This document shows positions 21,932 to 31,966 of a DNA stretch of 64,000 bases, piece after piece. The stretch covers positions 1 to 64,000 of the forward strand of contig NZ_ATNM01000097.1 in assembly GCF_000427295.1 (NCBI RefSeq), given 5' to 3'. Position numbers and translations under genes: made by a program. Positions within the stretch are counted from its first letter, which is position 1, and each line of letters begins with the position of its first letter. Source of the DNA: Cyclobacterium qasimii M12-11B (GTDB lineage Bacteria > Bacteroidota > Bacteroidia > Cytophagales > Cyclobacteriaceae). Below the pieces are notes generated by a model, which searched no databases, had not been told where the DNA came from, and saw only the letters and a list, made by a program, of their open reading frames with translations.

Positions 21932-22394
21932 GGGTGATGGTCTTGTTCTAAGTGAAATTTTAAGGTTAGGACCAAGGAAATTAAATTTTAGTTATTCTAT
22001 ATATTGGTAGTTTGGTCTGAAAAAATAGATTCATAATTTGAGATTTTAGGCCCTCCTCATTAATGGGCCATTATTTCAAACAGGGTAGCATCTACCTTAT
22101 ACCCAAGCTGTATACAAGGGAATGCATCCCTTTTCATGGATATTTCGAAGGTTATTATTTGTCCAAAGTCTTTTATATATTACGTTCAGGAAATATTAAA
22201 ATGAGCAGAAGCTCTAATTCATGTGTTAGAAAGTACATTAAGAAATCCGTAAAGCAGAGGGCTTTAAGTCAAGTGCTTTTAAGGGATTATCTCAGGTGGA
22301 TTGTAATCACCCTTATGCATTTAACTCAAAAAGTTGAGAAGAATAGCACCATAACTTTTAAAATTTCAATTGAAACCCAACCCAAAATATACTC
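21932..22394. other. Intergenic region before the transporter-dehydrogenase gene
   Basis: 463 bp. A 111-codon frame (22063-22398) overlaps the next start by 4 bp, but its composition (Lys, Ser, Tyr-rich, no domain) does not look like a protein. I regard it as chance. No promoter box or terminator stands out. Confidence 0.45.
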
Positions 22395-25300
22395 ATGAGC
22401 AGCGATTTTGAAGAGTTTGAAGAAATAGACGAAGAACAATTACCAGTTGCCAAAAATAAACTTCATAATTGGACACATTTTGCAGGATTATATGCTGCAG
22501 AACATGTCGCCGCTACAGAGTTCGTTATAGGAGCAACATTCGTTGCATTAGGTGCTAAGACAATGGACATTGTGCTGGGCCTATTGATTGGGAATGTTTT
22601 AGCTGTTCTCAGTTGGACCTTTATTACTTCGCCCATTGCGGTGGATACAAGACTTAGTCTCTATACTTATCTCAATAAAATCGCAGGGGATTCGATGACC
22701 AAGCTCTACAATTGGGCGAATGTGATCATCTTTTCGGTTATATCTGCAGCCATGATCACTGTATCTGCTACAGCGGTTCGGTTTGCTTTTGATATACCCG
22801 CCCAACTCAACTGGTACCCTACCAATCCCTGGTTTGTTTTGATCGTATTTGCGGTTGGAATAGTTGTGGTGTCTATAGCGCTTTATGGGTTCAATGCCGT
22901 TTCTGAGTTTTCCAGTATTTGTGCACCATGGTTATTCGTAATGTTTACTAGTGGAGCAATGGTGCTTTTGCCTGCCTTAAGTCTTGATGTTTTGGGCAAA
23001 ACATTGCCCGCTGGCTGGGACGATTTTATATCCTTGGGAAATCAATCTATATGGACCGGATTTGATAGTAATGGAGAACCTGGCATAGGCTTGGTTGAAG
23101 TCATTGGTTTTGCCTGGGCGGCAAATACCATTACCCATTTTGGACTTATTGATATGGCATTGCTACGTTTTGCAAAGAAGAAGTCTTATGGATTGGCTAC
23201 AAGTACGGGAATGATGTTTGGTCATTACGTTGCCTGGATTGCTGCAGGTATTATGGGGGCAGGAGCTGCCGTGATTTTAGGGAAATCAATAGTGGAACTT
23301 GATCCCGGAGATGTGGCTTACTATGCGCTTGGTTGGTCTGGATTTGTAATCGTAATAGTAGCTGGATGGACCACTGCCATAACAAATTTATACAGGGCAG
23401 GCTTGGCAGCTCAGGCCATTTTCTATAACCATTCCCGAAAGAAAACCACCATAGTGGTTGGGTTGGTTACCATTGTGATAGCCTGTTTTCCTTTCGTTTT
23501 TTCACAAATTCTCCCACTATTGACCTATGCAGGTTTGCTGGTTGTTCCTGTAGGTGCCATTGTATTTGCAGAGCACCAAATCTTCCCCAGAATAGGATAT
23601 ACCCGCTATTGGTTGTCCTACCGACAATTGGCATTCAGTACACCGGCCGTGGCTTCCTGGGGGTTGGGCTTAGTATTTGGTTTTGGACTAAATGCACTTG
23701 ATGTAATGTCCTTCTTTTATCTATTTGTTCCCACTTGGGTTTTTACAATCTTGGTATATACATTGCTAGCAGCCCGCTATGGTGCCAAACAAAAATATCC
23801 AGAGGCTGAGCTAAAGGAAAAATTACGCAACGAAAATATTAAGAAATTTCAAGAGCAAAAAGGCAAATTTGAAGTCCCCCATTCCACAGATAATTCGACC
23901 TTCTCAAGTGTATTAAGAGTCACAGGTATTGTTGCGCTCCTCATAACTTTGGTTTTGGCGTGCATCGTACTATTCGGTAGTTCTGATGAAAGCCTATATT
24001 TGGCAAATAGAGAAGTGTTTTATCGATACGCATTCATTTGTACTGTACTTTATTTCGTTGTAGCCTATTGGGCTTTGCTTCGTGGAAAACAAAAAAACAA
24101 AATTGAAATGAAAAACATTATAGCACTTAATCAAAATAACCTAACAAATATCGCCAAGCAAATCCCTTGCCCTACCTACCCTAGAAATGAGTTAACTGTA
24201 GGCATGGTGCATGTTGGCGTTGGAGGTTTTCATAGGGCCCATCAGGCGTATTATACCAATATGTTACTGGAGAAATTCAATGTCCGTGACTGGGCTATTT
24301 GCGGAATTGGGCTGCGAAAAGGGGACCAAAAAATACATAACGTTCTTAATGAGCAAGAGGGTTTATATACCTTAATCGTCAAACATCCTGATGGGAAAAT
24401 TGAACCTCAAATTATGGGGGCAATAATCGATTTTCGACTGGGAGTTGATAGTCCTAAGCCTGTTATTCAACGAATGGCCCATCCTGACACGAAAATTGTT
24501 TCGCTTACAATTACAGAAGGAGGGTATAATTTTAATCCATCCACTGGAGATTTTGATTTTGAGAACCAGGATATCCAACACGAATTAAAAAACCCAGACA
24601 GTCCAAAAACAATTTATGGGTTTTTAACGGCTGCGCTGAAAAAGCGTCGTGATTCTGGCCTGCCGGCATTCACCATCATGTCCTGCGATAATATTCAGCA
24701 CAACGGTGATGTCGCGCGAAATATGTTGCTATCGTTTGCTAAAAGACAAGATGAAGAATTGGCCAATTGGATTGAAAAAGAGGTGTGTTTTCCCAATAGC
24801 ATGGTTGATCGAATAACACCGGTTACCACCCAATCAGACATTGATTATTTAGAGAAAACCTTTGGATTACAAGATGAATGGCCAGTAACCTGTGAGCCCT
24901 TCATTCAGTGGGTTGTAGAAGATAATTTTTCAAATGGGCGACCTGAATTCGAGAAGGTAGGGGTGCAATTTGTATCGGATGTAAAACCTTATGAGAAGAT
25001 GAAACTTCGCCTCTTAAACGCAGGACATTCTGTATTGGGTATTTTAGGTGCTATTCACGGGCATCCAACGATCAATGCCTGTATGGAAGATGAAACTTTC
25101 GTCACTTATTTGAGGGCATTTATGGACGAGGAAGCGACTCCTACACTAGATAAACTGGAAGGGATTGATTTAAATGTGTACAAAGACAGTTTGTTGGAGC
25201 GTTTTGCCAATCCCAATATTAAGGACAGTGTTAGCCGAATTTGTTCAGAAAGTTCTGCCAAATTGCCGAAATTTTTGATTGCTACGCTTCAAGAAAATTT

Positions 25301-25592
25301 GGATTCAGGGGGAAGTATTCAATTTGCAACCCTGGTGATCGCTGCCTGGTGTTATTACAGCGACAAAGGAATGGATAAAAATGGCCAGCCAATAGAAATA
25401 ATCGATGCCATGGCTGCCGAATTACAACAAGCAGCCAGACAAACTAAAACGGACACGCTCGCTTTTATAAAACAAAAATCACTTTTTGGAGACCTTGGTC
25501 AGAATGAGCGCTTTACTAAATTGTATACTGAATTCGTTCAGCAAATCTATAAGGACGGAAGCATCAAAAATCAAATGCAAACCATGATTTAA
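22395..25592 (+). CDS. NCS1-like permease joined in frame to a mannitol dehydrogenase-family enzyme
   Basis: 1065 codons holding two complete proteins. Residues 1-571 are a membrane protein with about 12-14 helices resembling the NCS1 cytosine/purine permease family (HNWTHFAGLYAAEHVAATEF start). Residue 572 (ATG at 24108) begins a full-length 494-residue mannitol dehydrogenase-family enzyme (MKNIIALNQNN, then VGMVHVGVGGFHRAHQA nucleotide motif, SCDNIQHNGD, RLLNAGHS), the family of mannitol 2-dehydrogenase and fructuronate reductase. Adding one A to the A7 run at 24091-24097 would end the permease with TGA three bases before that ATG. The fusion may therefore be an artefact of two adjacent genes. 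Together they suggest uptake and reduction/oxidation of a hexuronate or polyol (inference). Confidence 0.85.
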   Translation: MSSDFEEFEEIDEEQLPVAKNKLHNWTHFAGLYAAEHVAATEFVIGATFVALGAKTMDIVLGLLIGNVLAVLSWTFITSPIAVDTRLSLYTYLNKIAGDSMTKLYNWANVIIFSVISAAMITVSATAVRFAFDIPAQLNWYPTNPWFVLIVFAVGIVVVSIALYGFNAVSEFSSICAPWLFVMFTSGAMVLLPALSLDVLGKTLPAGWDDFISLGNQSIWTGFDSNGEPGIGLVEVIGFAWAANTITHFGLIDMALLRFAKKKSYGLATSTGMMFGHYVAWIAAGIMGAGAAVILGKSIVELDPGDVAYYALGWSGFVIVIVAGWTTAITNLYRAGLAAQAIFYNHSRKKTTIVVGLVTIVIACFPFVFSQILPLLTYAGLLVVPVGAIVFAEHQIFPRIGYTRYWLSYRQLAFSTPAVASWGLGLVFGFGLNALDVMSFFYLFVPTWVFTILVYTLLAARYGAKQKYPEAELKEKLRNENIKKFQEQKGKFEVPHSTDNSTFSSVLRVTGIVALLITLVLACIVLFGSSDESLYLANREVFYRYAFICTVLYFVVAYWALLRGKQKNKIEMKNIIALNQNNLTNIAKQIPCPTYPRNELTVGMVHVGVGGFHRAHQAYYTNMLLEKFNVRDWAICGIGLRKGDQKIHNVLNEQEGLYTLIVKHPDGKIEPQIMGAIIDFRLGVDSPKPVIQRMAHPDTKIVSLTITEGGYNFNPSTGDFDFENQDIQHELKNPDSPKTIYGFLTAALKKRRDSGLPAFTIMSCDNIQHNGDVARNMLLSFAKRQDEELANWIEKEVCFPNSMVDRITPVTTQSDIDYLEKTFGLQDEWPVTCEPFIQWVVEDNFSNGRPEFEKVGVQFVSDVKPYEKMKLRLLNAGHSVLGILGAIHGHPTINACMEDETFVTYLRAFMDEEATPTLDKLEGIDLNVYKDSLLERFANPNIKDSVSRICSESSAKLPKFLIATLQENLDSGGSIQFATLVIAAWCYYSDKGMDKNGQPIEIIDAMAAELQQAARQTKTDTLAFIKQKSLFGDLGQNERFTKLYTEFVQQIYKDGSIKNQMQTMI

Positions 25593-25771
25593 TTCCAGGC
25601 ATTAAACACGTACATAGATTTAAGAAGAAATCAATTAATTCGTACTATTTGGAGGCTCTTCCATAATAGTGAAAGGGTATTGTCATTGTTTTAACAACGA
25701 ATAAAGCTGCAGTCGATTTTTAGCCAGGTCAAGGTTCAAAATTGGCTCGAAGTAATTTATAGAGATAATTT

Positions 25772-27034
25772 ATGAGTGAACTATTTTACCATTTTGGAGT
25801 GGCATTGGCAATCGGCTTATTAATTGGGCTGGAAAGGGAATTTAAAAAGTCCGATGAAGCGCAACAATTTCTTTTTGGCGGGATTCGTACTTTTCCTTTG
25901 CTGGCGCTTATCGGTTGTTCAGCTGGATTATTAGGTGATTTGATGGATTCACCTTGGGGCTTTGCCATTCCTATTGTTATTGCAGGAGCTTTTTTAGTTG
26001 TGGCCTATACTGGGACTGTTAAAAAGAGAGACTTTGGAATGACCACCGAAGTAGCCGCATTGCTCACTATTATCATCGGCATTATATGCTATTATGGCGA
26101 AATAGAACTTGCTGCAGCCTTGGGTATAATTGTTTTGGTTTTACTGTCCTTTAAAGTAAAGCTCCACGAATTTAGTAAAATGCTTACACGTGAAGAGATT
26201 GTAAGCTTGGCCAAATTTGGCCTTATGACAGCAATTGTGCTACCAATACTTCCGGATGAACCTACGCTTCCTGCCCCATTTGATGTTTTGATCCTAAGAA
26301 ATATATGGTTAATGGTAGTGTTGGTGACTGCCATAGGAATGGTTGGTTATTTTCTGAAAAAGCTTATTGGAAACCGAAAAGCAATTGTTTTAACTGGTTT
26401 CATTGGAGGCTTGGTTTCAAGTACAGCAGTAACATTGTCTTTTTCTTCTCAAAGTAAAGGTCGTCCAACCTTATCCAAAGCATTTGCCATTGCAATCATC
26501 GTCTCCTGGATTACTATGTTTCTTCGTATTCTTGTCGAAGTAGCTGTTGTAAATTCAAGATTGATTATAGAGATGTGGATACCAATGGCTGCAGCAGCAG
26601 TTGTAGGAGGCTTGTATTGTTGGTTCCTATACATGAAAGATGGGAAACACGAAGCCATTGCTGAGGAGGTTGACGTAGAAAAGCCTTTTTCCTTGAAGAA
26701 ATCACTAATTTTTGGTGGCCTTTACGCCGCTGTTATCGTTATAGCGAATATCGCGCAGATTAATTTTGGTGATAAGGGGATTTATTTGTCGGCAATTGCC
26801 GCTGGATTCACAGATGTGGATGCAATTACACTCACGATGGCCGAAATGAGTCAGGCAACAGGAACAGTAGAGCCCAGCGTGGCCATTAGGGCAATATCCC
26901 TCGCGGCGGTTTCAAACACCTTAGTGAAAGCAGCCATCGTCTTGTCTACGGCTCATATAGCCCTTAAAAAGGAGATTTTACCCGGTGTTTTTCTAATTGT
27001 TTTTGCCGCCTTGGTGGCTGCTTTTATTGTCTAA
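25772..27034 (+). CDS. MgtC/SapB family membrane protein with DUF4010
   Basis: 420 residues, almost entirely hydrophobic helices. The N-terminal 150 residues match MgtC/SapB (VALAIGLLIGLEREFKK, GGIRTFPLLALIG). The C-terminal part is the DUF4010 type (GFIGGLVSSTAVTLSFS, AAGFTDVDAITLTMAEMS). Founding MgtC proteins affect Mg2+ homeostasis and ATP synthase, but the long MgtC-DUF4010 form has no firmly established function. Inner membrane. Stands alone, with no visible Mg2+ leader. Confidence 0.9.
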   Translation: MSELFYHFGVALAIGLLIGLEREFKKSDEAQQFLFGGIRTFPLLALIGCSAGLLGDLMDSPWGFAIPIVIAGAFLVVAYTGTVKKRDFGMTTEVAALLTIIIGIICYYGEIELAAALGIIVLVLLSFKVKLHEFSKMLTREEIVSLAKFGLMTAIVLPILPDEPTLPAPFDVLILRNIWLMVVLVTAIGMVGYFLKKLIGNRKAIVLTGFIGGLVSSTAVTLSFSSQSKGRPTLSKAFAIAIIVSWITMFLRILVEVAVVNSRLIIEMWIPMAAAAVVGGLYCWFLYMKDGKHEAIAEEVDVEKPFSLKKSLIFGGLYAAVIVIANIAQINFGDKGIYLSAIAAGFTDVDAITLTMAEMSQATGTVEPSVAIRAISLAAVSNTLVKAAIVLSTAHIALKKEILPGVFLIVFAALVAAFIV

Positions 27035-27229
27035 GAAAATAGTATTTGGAATGATTGTATCGAGCAGTTTAAAGGAATATAATCTAGTCTTTAAGAATTA
27101 TCATTCCCATATTTACCATTTTTAGCAATGCATTTACCTTTAAATACCAAAGTGATATAACGACCTTTGACTAAATTAAAATGAGTTAAGTAGTGGGAAT
27201 CCCCAACTGTGACTGTAAATCAAAAAAAT

Positions 27230-28084
27230 ATGAAAATAGCCGTAACATCAGCAAGTGGGAAATTGGGTGCCTCCATCGTAAAACAATTGGTAAGAGAAAT
27301 TGGAAAAGATCAGGTTATAGGGATTGCCAGAACACCGGAAAAAGCAGAACACCTTGGTGTTGAAATTAGGAAGGGCGACTACAATGATAGGGAACAACTT
27401 GACCAAGCATTGAAAGGCATTGACACAGTTTTATTGGTTTCTGGTATGGATGAGCCTCAAAAAAGAATTCAACAACATAGAAATGTGATTGAGGCAGCAA
27501 AGCAAAATGGAGCTAAAAAAATTGTATATACAAGTATAATAGGGGATGAGAAAAACACCGCATTTAGCCCAATAGTAGCGAGTAACAGACAGACTGAAAA
27601 AGATGTACAGGCTTCCGGTCTTCAATGGGTAATCGGAAGGAATGGAATTTATATTGAGCCAGATATTGAGTACATCAGCCATTATATTGAAGAAGGTGGA
27701 ATTAGGAATTGTGCTGGAGAGGGAAAATGTGCTTACACCAGCAGGGAAGAGTTGAGCCAGGCTTACGCACAAATGCTATTGCATGAAAAGCACAATGGCC
27801 AGGTATACAACCTTGCAGGAGATCCAATTACACAGGCAGAATTGGCCAACATTATTAATAAAGTTTATGGAACCAGCCTTTCTTATTATCCAGTGTCCGT
27901 GGCAGCATATCAAAAAGAAAGAAAAGAGGCCTTGGGGGATTTTATAGGAACTGTTATTGCGGGTATCTATGAAGGGATTCAAATTGGGGCGAATAACGTG
28001 CAGTCAGATTTTGAAAAGGCTACAGGAAGGGCACACAAAGCTCCATTAGCAATGATTGAGGAATTAAAGGATATCCTAAAATAA
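27230..28084 (+). CDS. NmrA-type NAD(P)H:quinone oxidoreductase-like SDR
   Basis: 284 residues from the ATG at 27230 (MKIAVTSASGKLG); an in-frame start 21 bp upstream adds a polar, non-conserved tail. An extended/atypical SDR: Rossmann motif TSASGKLGASI, then KGDYNDREQLDQALKGIDTVLLVSG, and KIVYTSIIG. The pattern matches E. coli YtfG/QorB-like NAD(P)H:quinone reductases. Cytoplasmic. No neighbour indicates a pathway. Confidence 0.85.
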   Translation: MKIAVTSASGKLGASIVKQLVREIGKDQVIGIARTPEKAEHLGVEIRKGDYNDREQLDQALKGIDTVLLVSGMDEPQKRIQQHRNVIEAAKQNGAKKIVYTSIIGDEKNTAFSPIVASNRQTEKDVQASGLQWVIGRNGIYIEPDIEYISHYIEEGGIRNCAGEGKCAYTSREELSQAYAQMLLHEKHNGQVYNLAGDPITQAELANIINKVYGTSLSYYPVSVAAYQKERKEALGDFIGTVIAGIYEGIQIGANNVQSDFEKATGRAHKAPLAMIEELKDILK

Positions 28085-28195
28085 CGCGTATAACTATTAT
28101 TGAACTCTTATTGGGAAATTGGAGGACTATTACCTATTCTGGATGGAATTAGGATTACAAAGTAAAAAAATCGAGCAAGTTTTAAAATCGGTACA

Positions 28196-28924
28196 ATGGG
28201 AATTATTGATAGTATCTTAAAAAAAATAGTACTACAAGAAGCAGTTATTGTTGAAAAGTCTAAGCTTTCTGAAGGAGCTTATAAAATTCGTTTAAAATCC
28301 GAAGGAATTGCGTCAGTAGATTTTGTTCCAGGCTATTTTTTACGTTTAGGAATAGGTATAGATAAGGAGGATATTTCGTTGAAAGACAAAATGAGGAGCT
28401 ATAGTGTTTGGGACATAAACAAATCACAGGGATACATAGACCTGGCCATAGCCACCCACAGTAATGGAATAGGATCCGTTTGGGCAAAACAATGCAAGGC
28501 AGGTGATAAGGTTTACTATAAGTGGAAAAAAGGCAATTTTTTAGTAGACAATTCAGCAGACAGTTACCTGATGATAGGAGATTTGTCCGCTTTGTCCCAT
28601 TTGTATATGATAAATAGAAACCTTCCCAAAGAAAAGAAAGTAACAGGCATAATTTACAGCCAAGACAAAAATGAATTGTTCCCGGATTTAGCCGGTACAA
28701 AACCATTTGATTTTCATGAATTGGCTCTAAATCCCAAAGAAGAGATTATGGCATTGGTAAAAGAAAGCGTTTCTAAGATGTCAGGTAAAAAAATGGTTTA
28801 TATCGCAGGGGATAGCCGGGTATGTGTGCAGTTAAACAAGTATTTTAGAAAGGAATTGAAATGGGAATCCAAACAAATTAAAATCAAACCTTTTTGGAAC
28901 CCAGACAAAAAAGGACTTGAGTAA
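28196..28924 (+). CDS. Siderophore-interacting (ViuB-like) FAD/NAD(P)H reductase-type protein
   Basis: 242 residues. The FAD-binding barrel carries MRSYSVW (the RxYTxR-like flavin motif, with Trp in place of the last Arg) and IDLAIATHSNGIGSVWA (HGxxGPxxxWA-like). The C-terminal NAD(P)-binding part has YLMIGDLSALSHLY and KKMVYIAGDSRV. Members reduce ferric siderophores or act as flavin reductases. The changed FAD motif leaves specificity open. No siderophore genes are adjacent. Confidence 0.8.
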   Translation: MGIIDSILKKIVLQEAVIVEKSKLSEGAYKIRLKSEGIASVDFVPGYFLRLGIGIDKEDISLKDKMRSYSVWDINKSQGYIDLAIATHSNGIGSVWAKQCKAGDKVYYKWKKGNFLVDNSADSYLMIGDLSALSHLYMINRNLPKEKKVTGIIYSQDKNELFPDLAGTKPFDFHELALNPKEEIMALVKESVSKMSGKKMVYIAGDSRVCVQLNKYFRKELKWESKQIKIKPFWNPDKKGLE

Positions 28925-29162
28925 AAATACCCTATGGGTAATAGAATGAAATTACCATTTTCCAAATTGTGTTGCTTTTTAAGGCCCACAGAATCAAAGG
29001 ATTTTTTAAACCAATATCATTCCCAATAATCCGCTGTACTTGTAAAAACCATAGTACAGGAATAGGAACAACATTCTTCTATTTCCCTGCCTTAATTTAC
29101 CTTAATTGGTATGTCAACCGATTCCGAAAAATAGTACCATTATTTGAGATAAAAGTAATAGT

Positions 29163-29189
29163 GTCTCTAAGAGACCTGTGTTATATTTG
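29163..29189 (+). promoter_or_regulatory. Promoter and operator-like dyad of the catabolic operon
   Basis: TATATTTG (29182-29189) matches the TAnnTTTG -7 box exactly, 18 bp before the ATG at 29208. Just upstream is a dyad GTCTCT-A-AGAGAC (29163-29175) in the -20 to -33 zone, suited to a repressor. This box also rules out an ATG at 29178 as the start of the first gene. Confidence 0.5.
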
Positions 29190-29207
29190 ATCAAGCAAAA
29201 AACGGAT

Positions 29208-30032
29208 ATGACTATAAAAATGAGAGAAAGCCTGGTACTAAAAAAGTTAAGGGCCGGAGAAAACGTTTGTTCTTTTAAAGTAAACCTGGCAGATGCACGA
29301 GTTGTAGAAATTGCTGCTCAGGCGGGTTTTGACTGTTTGTGGCTAGATCAAGAGCACATAGGTCAGGATTGGTCCATTTTGGCGTCCCAGATCTGGGCAG
29401 CCAAATCTCAGGGAAAGGACACCTTGGTAAGAGTACCTAGAGGTAGTTATAGTGATTATGTAAAGCCTTTAGAGCTTGATGCCAGTGGCATTATGGTGCC
29501 ACATATAATGAACTTGGCGGATGCTAAGAAGGTAATCGAAATGACACGTTTTCATCCGATTGGCAAGAGAGCCATTGATGGTGGAAATGCAGATGGAGGC
29601 TATGCAGCTGGTAATTTCAAAGACTACCTAAGAGATGCCAATCAACAGCGTTTTGTCATCTTTCAAATAGAAGATCCAGAACCTTTGGAAGATATAGAAG
29701 CCATCGCACAGTTGGATGGTTTTGATATGTTGTTTTTTGGCCCTGGAGATTTCAGTCAGGCCATAGGAGCTCCTGGGGATATGGATCATCCCAAAATCCA
29801 GGACGCAAGGCAAAAAGTGGTAGAAGTGGCTAGGAAATACGGGAAATTTGCTGGCACTACAGGTCCTTTAACAAAAGTAGCTGAATACCAAAAAATGGGT
29901 TACCAGTTTATTAGTATCGGAGCAGATGTTTTGACATTGACCAAATATTGCAGTGACCTGGTGACTGGTTTCAAAAATGGACCGGAAGAAGAAGGGGATA
30001 AGGATAAGGACTATTACGCAGCCAAGAAATGA
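29208..30032 (+). CDS. HpcH/HpaI family aldolase
   Basis: 274 residues from 29208 (ATG at 29220 is an alternative; an upstream ATG at 29178 precedes the -7 box). Class II metal-dependent aldolase fold: FDCLWLDQEH, VRVPRG, the MVPHIMNLADAKKV strand and HPIGKRAIDGG. Metal ligands are in QIEDPEPLEDIE and FFGPGDFSQAIG. Members cleave 4-hydroxy-2-oxo acids such as 2-keto-3-deoxy sugar acids to pyruvate and an aldehyde. The exact substrate is not deducible. First gene of a long operon; its stop overlaps the next start (ATGA). Confidence 0.92.
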   Translation: MTIKMRESLVLKKLRAGENVCSFKVNLADARVVEIAAQAGFDCLWLDQEHIGQDWSILASQIWAAKSQGKDTLVRVPRGSYSDYVKPLELDASGIMVPHIMNLADAKKVIEMTRFHPIGKRAIDGGNADGGYAAGNFKDYLRDANQQRFVIFQIEDPEPLEDIEAIAQLDGFDMLFFGPGDFSQAIGAPGDMDHPKIQDARQKVVEVARKYGKFAGTTGPLTKVAEYQKMGYQFISIGADVLTLTKYCSDLVTGFKNGPEEEGDKDKDYYAAKK

Positions 30033-30976
30033 TTAATAAGGCTTTAGGCAATACTGGAATAGAAGTTTCTCAAATAGCTTTCGGAGGAGTGGAAATTGGT
30101 TTACCTTATGGTCCAGGTATAACTTCCGAAAAGGACATGCTTCAGGAAAATGAAGCGATTGACTTGCTACTTCAAGCCCTGGATTCGGGCGTGAATTTTT
30201 TCGATACAGCGAGAATGTATGGGAAAAGTGAGGAATTAATCGGCAAAGCCTTTGCTCAGCACCGTAATGAAGTAGTCATCTGCACAAAATGCCAGCATTT
30301 GAGAGATGTTTCAGGGAATTTACCTGATGAGAAAGCTTTGGTTAAGATTATCCGGGAATCTCTTGTAGGAAGTTTGAAAGCACTTGGAATGGAGGCCTTG
30401 GATGTATTAATGTTACACCAGGCGGACATTGAGATTTTACAGAATGAGGCAGTTTGTCGTACTTTTGAGGACATTAAAAAGGAGGGGCTTTCCATTGCAA
30501 TTGGGGCTTCAACCTACACTGTGGAGGAGTCAGAAACAGCTATCAATTCAGGTTTGTGGGAAGTAATTCAATTGCCTTATAATCTACTGGATCAGCGCCA
30601 AAGCAATATATTTGACCTGGGAGTTAAAAAGGGAGTAGGTATGGTGGTCCGTTCCGTTTTGCTTCGTGGCATGCTTAGTGACCGTGGAAAAAATCTAAAA
30701 GAGCCTTTGGCTGAAATTGAAAAACACATTGCCAAATATGCTGCCCTCGCGACACAAGAAGGATTGACATTGCCTGAATATGCAACGCGATTTGTTCTTG
30801 ATCAACCAAACGTATCATCCGTGTTGGTAGGTATAGACAAATCGCTTTATTTGGAAAAGGCATTGGAAACAGCCAATCTTCCGGCCTTAAGTAAGAAATT
30901 ACTTGCTGGGGCCATTCCATTTCCAGATCCGGAATTTATTAATATCCCCTATTGGGATAGAATGGGTTGGCTTTAG
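30029..30976 (+). CDS. Aldo/keto reductase
   Basis: 315 residues, single (beta/alpha)8 barrel using NADPH. The catalytic tetrad is complete: D59 and Y64 in FFDTARMYG, K87 in VICTKCQHL, and H130 in VLMLHQADI. It starts inside the stop of the aldolase gene, so translation is coupled. With the aldolase and the dehydrogenases downstream, a role in reducing or oxidising a sugar-derived carbonyl is likely (inference). Confidence 0.92.
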   Translation: MINKALGNTGIEVSQIAFGGVEIGLPYGPGITSEKDMLQENEAIDLLLQALDSGVNFFDTARMYGKSEELIGKAFAQHRNEVVICTKCQHLRDVSGNLPDEKALVKIIRESLVGSLKALGMEALDVLMLHQADIEILQNEAVCRTFEDIKKEGLSIAIGASTYTVEESETAINSGLWEVIQLPYNLLDQRQSNIFDLGVKKGVGMVVRSVLLRGMLSDRGKNLKEPLAEIEKHIAKYAALATQEGLTLPEYATRFVLDQPNVSSVLVGIDKSLYLEKALETANLPALSKKLLAGAIPFPDPEFINIPYWDRMGWL

Positions 30977-31033
30977 TCTGAAATGTAAGGGCTATAATAC
31001 ATTTAACCAAGTTTATCTTCAAACGAAAGAAAC

Positions 31034-31966
31034 ATGTTAAAAATAGGAATGATAGGAATGAGTCCGGGAAATGCCCATCCCTATTCCTGGTCCTCAATCA
31101 TAAATGGGACATTTGATGGCGAGCTTATCAGTGCCATCGGTTATCCTGCTGTGGCAGATTATCTCCAGGCTAACATAGACACGCTGGGAATTCCAGGGGC
31201 TTCGGTCAGTCATGTGTGGAGCCAAAACCTTGAGGTTAGTCAAAGCATTGCGAAAAATGCTGGGATCCCTTTTGTTGTGGACAAACTTGAGGACATGATT
31301 GGTGAGGTGGATGCAGTGATCCTTGGAAGAGATGATCCTGAAAATCACGTGGGAATGGCAAAGCCTTTTCTGGATGCAGGTATACCGCTTTTTATTGATA
31401 AACCATTGGCCTATTCCCAAGAGGATCTGGATTATTTTGCTCAACAACACCATTTAGGAAAAGTTTTTATGTCCTGTTCCTCTATGCGTTATTCGCAGGA
31501 ATGTAGGACCGTTAAAACAGGCATAAAGTCCTTGGGGAAAATTCATTTGGTTACGGCAGTAGGAAAAAAAGATTGGAAAAAGTATGGCGTACACCTGTTG
31601 GAAGCGCTCTTTAGCACCCTGGATGATCCGAAACCAGTAAAGGTTCAGCATATCGGAGAAGAGGATGAGGACATTGTATTGGTTACTTTTGAAAATGGAG
31701 TCAAAGCCACTGTACATTTATTTAAGGATATCTGTGGAACTTTCCAACTCAGTTTTTTTGGAGAAAAGGGTTGGAAAATAGCTGATATCCAGAACTCTTA
31801 TTCTATGTTTAGGGACAACCTCATAGTATTTATTGATGCGCTTAGGGATGAAAAGCCCTATTTAGAATTCGCTAAAACAGCTGCTATTATGCAAGTAGTG
31901 ATTGGAGCGAAAGAAAGTTTTGAAAATGGAGGTAAGGTGATTAATTTAGAAAAACATGGACGTTAA
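31034..31966 (+). CDS. Gfo/Idh/MocA family oxidoreductase
   Basis: 310 residues. The N-terminal Rossmann part begins LKIGMIGMSPGNAHPYSW, an unusual glycine loop for this family. It continues VDAVILGRDDPENHVGMAKPFLDAGIPLFIDKPLA, where DKP stands for the usual EKP motif. The C-terminal alpha/beta domain is complete, though at 310 residues it is a little short. Such enzymes oxidise or epimerise sugars and cyclitols with NAD(P). It overlaps the following SDR by 11 bp. Confidence 0.88.
   Translation: MLKIGMIGMSPGNAHPYSWSSIINGTFDGELISAIGYPAVADYLQANIDTLGIPGASVSHVWSQNLEVSQSIAKNAGIPFVVDKLEDMIGEVDAVILGRDDPENHVGMAKPFLDAGIPLFIDKPLAYSQEDLDYFAQQHHLGKVFMSCSSMRYSQECRTVKTGIKSLGKIHLVTAVGKKDWKKYGVHLLEALFSTLDDPKPVKVQHIGEEDEDIVLVTFENGVKATVHLFKDICGTFQLSFFGEKGWKIADIQNSYSMFRDNLIVFIDALRDEKPYLEFAKTAAIMQVVIGAKESFENGGKVINLEKHGR

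Noticed and set aside
22063-22398. 111-codon frame overlapping the permease start by 4 bp
   Set aside because: Low-complexity, basic composition without domain or signal; sits in an AT-rich spacer. Probably chance.
28969-29190. 73-codon frame upstream of the aldolase operon
   Set aside because: It runs across the -7 box and dyad at 29163-29189 and does not look like a protein.
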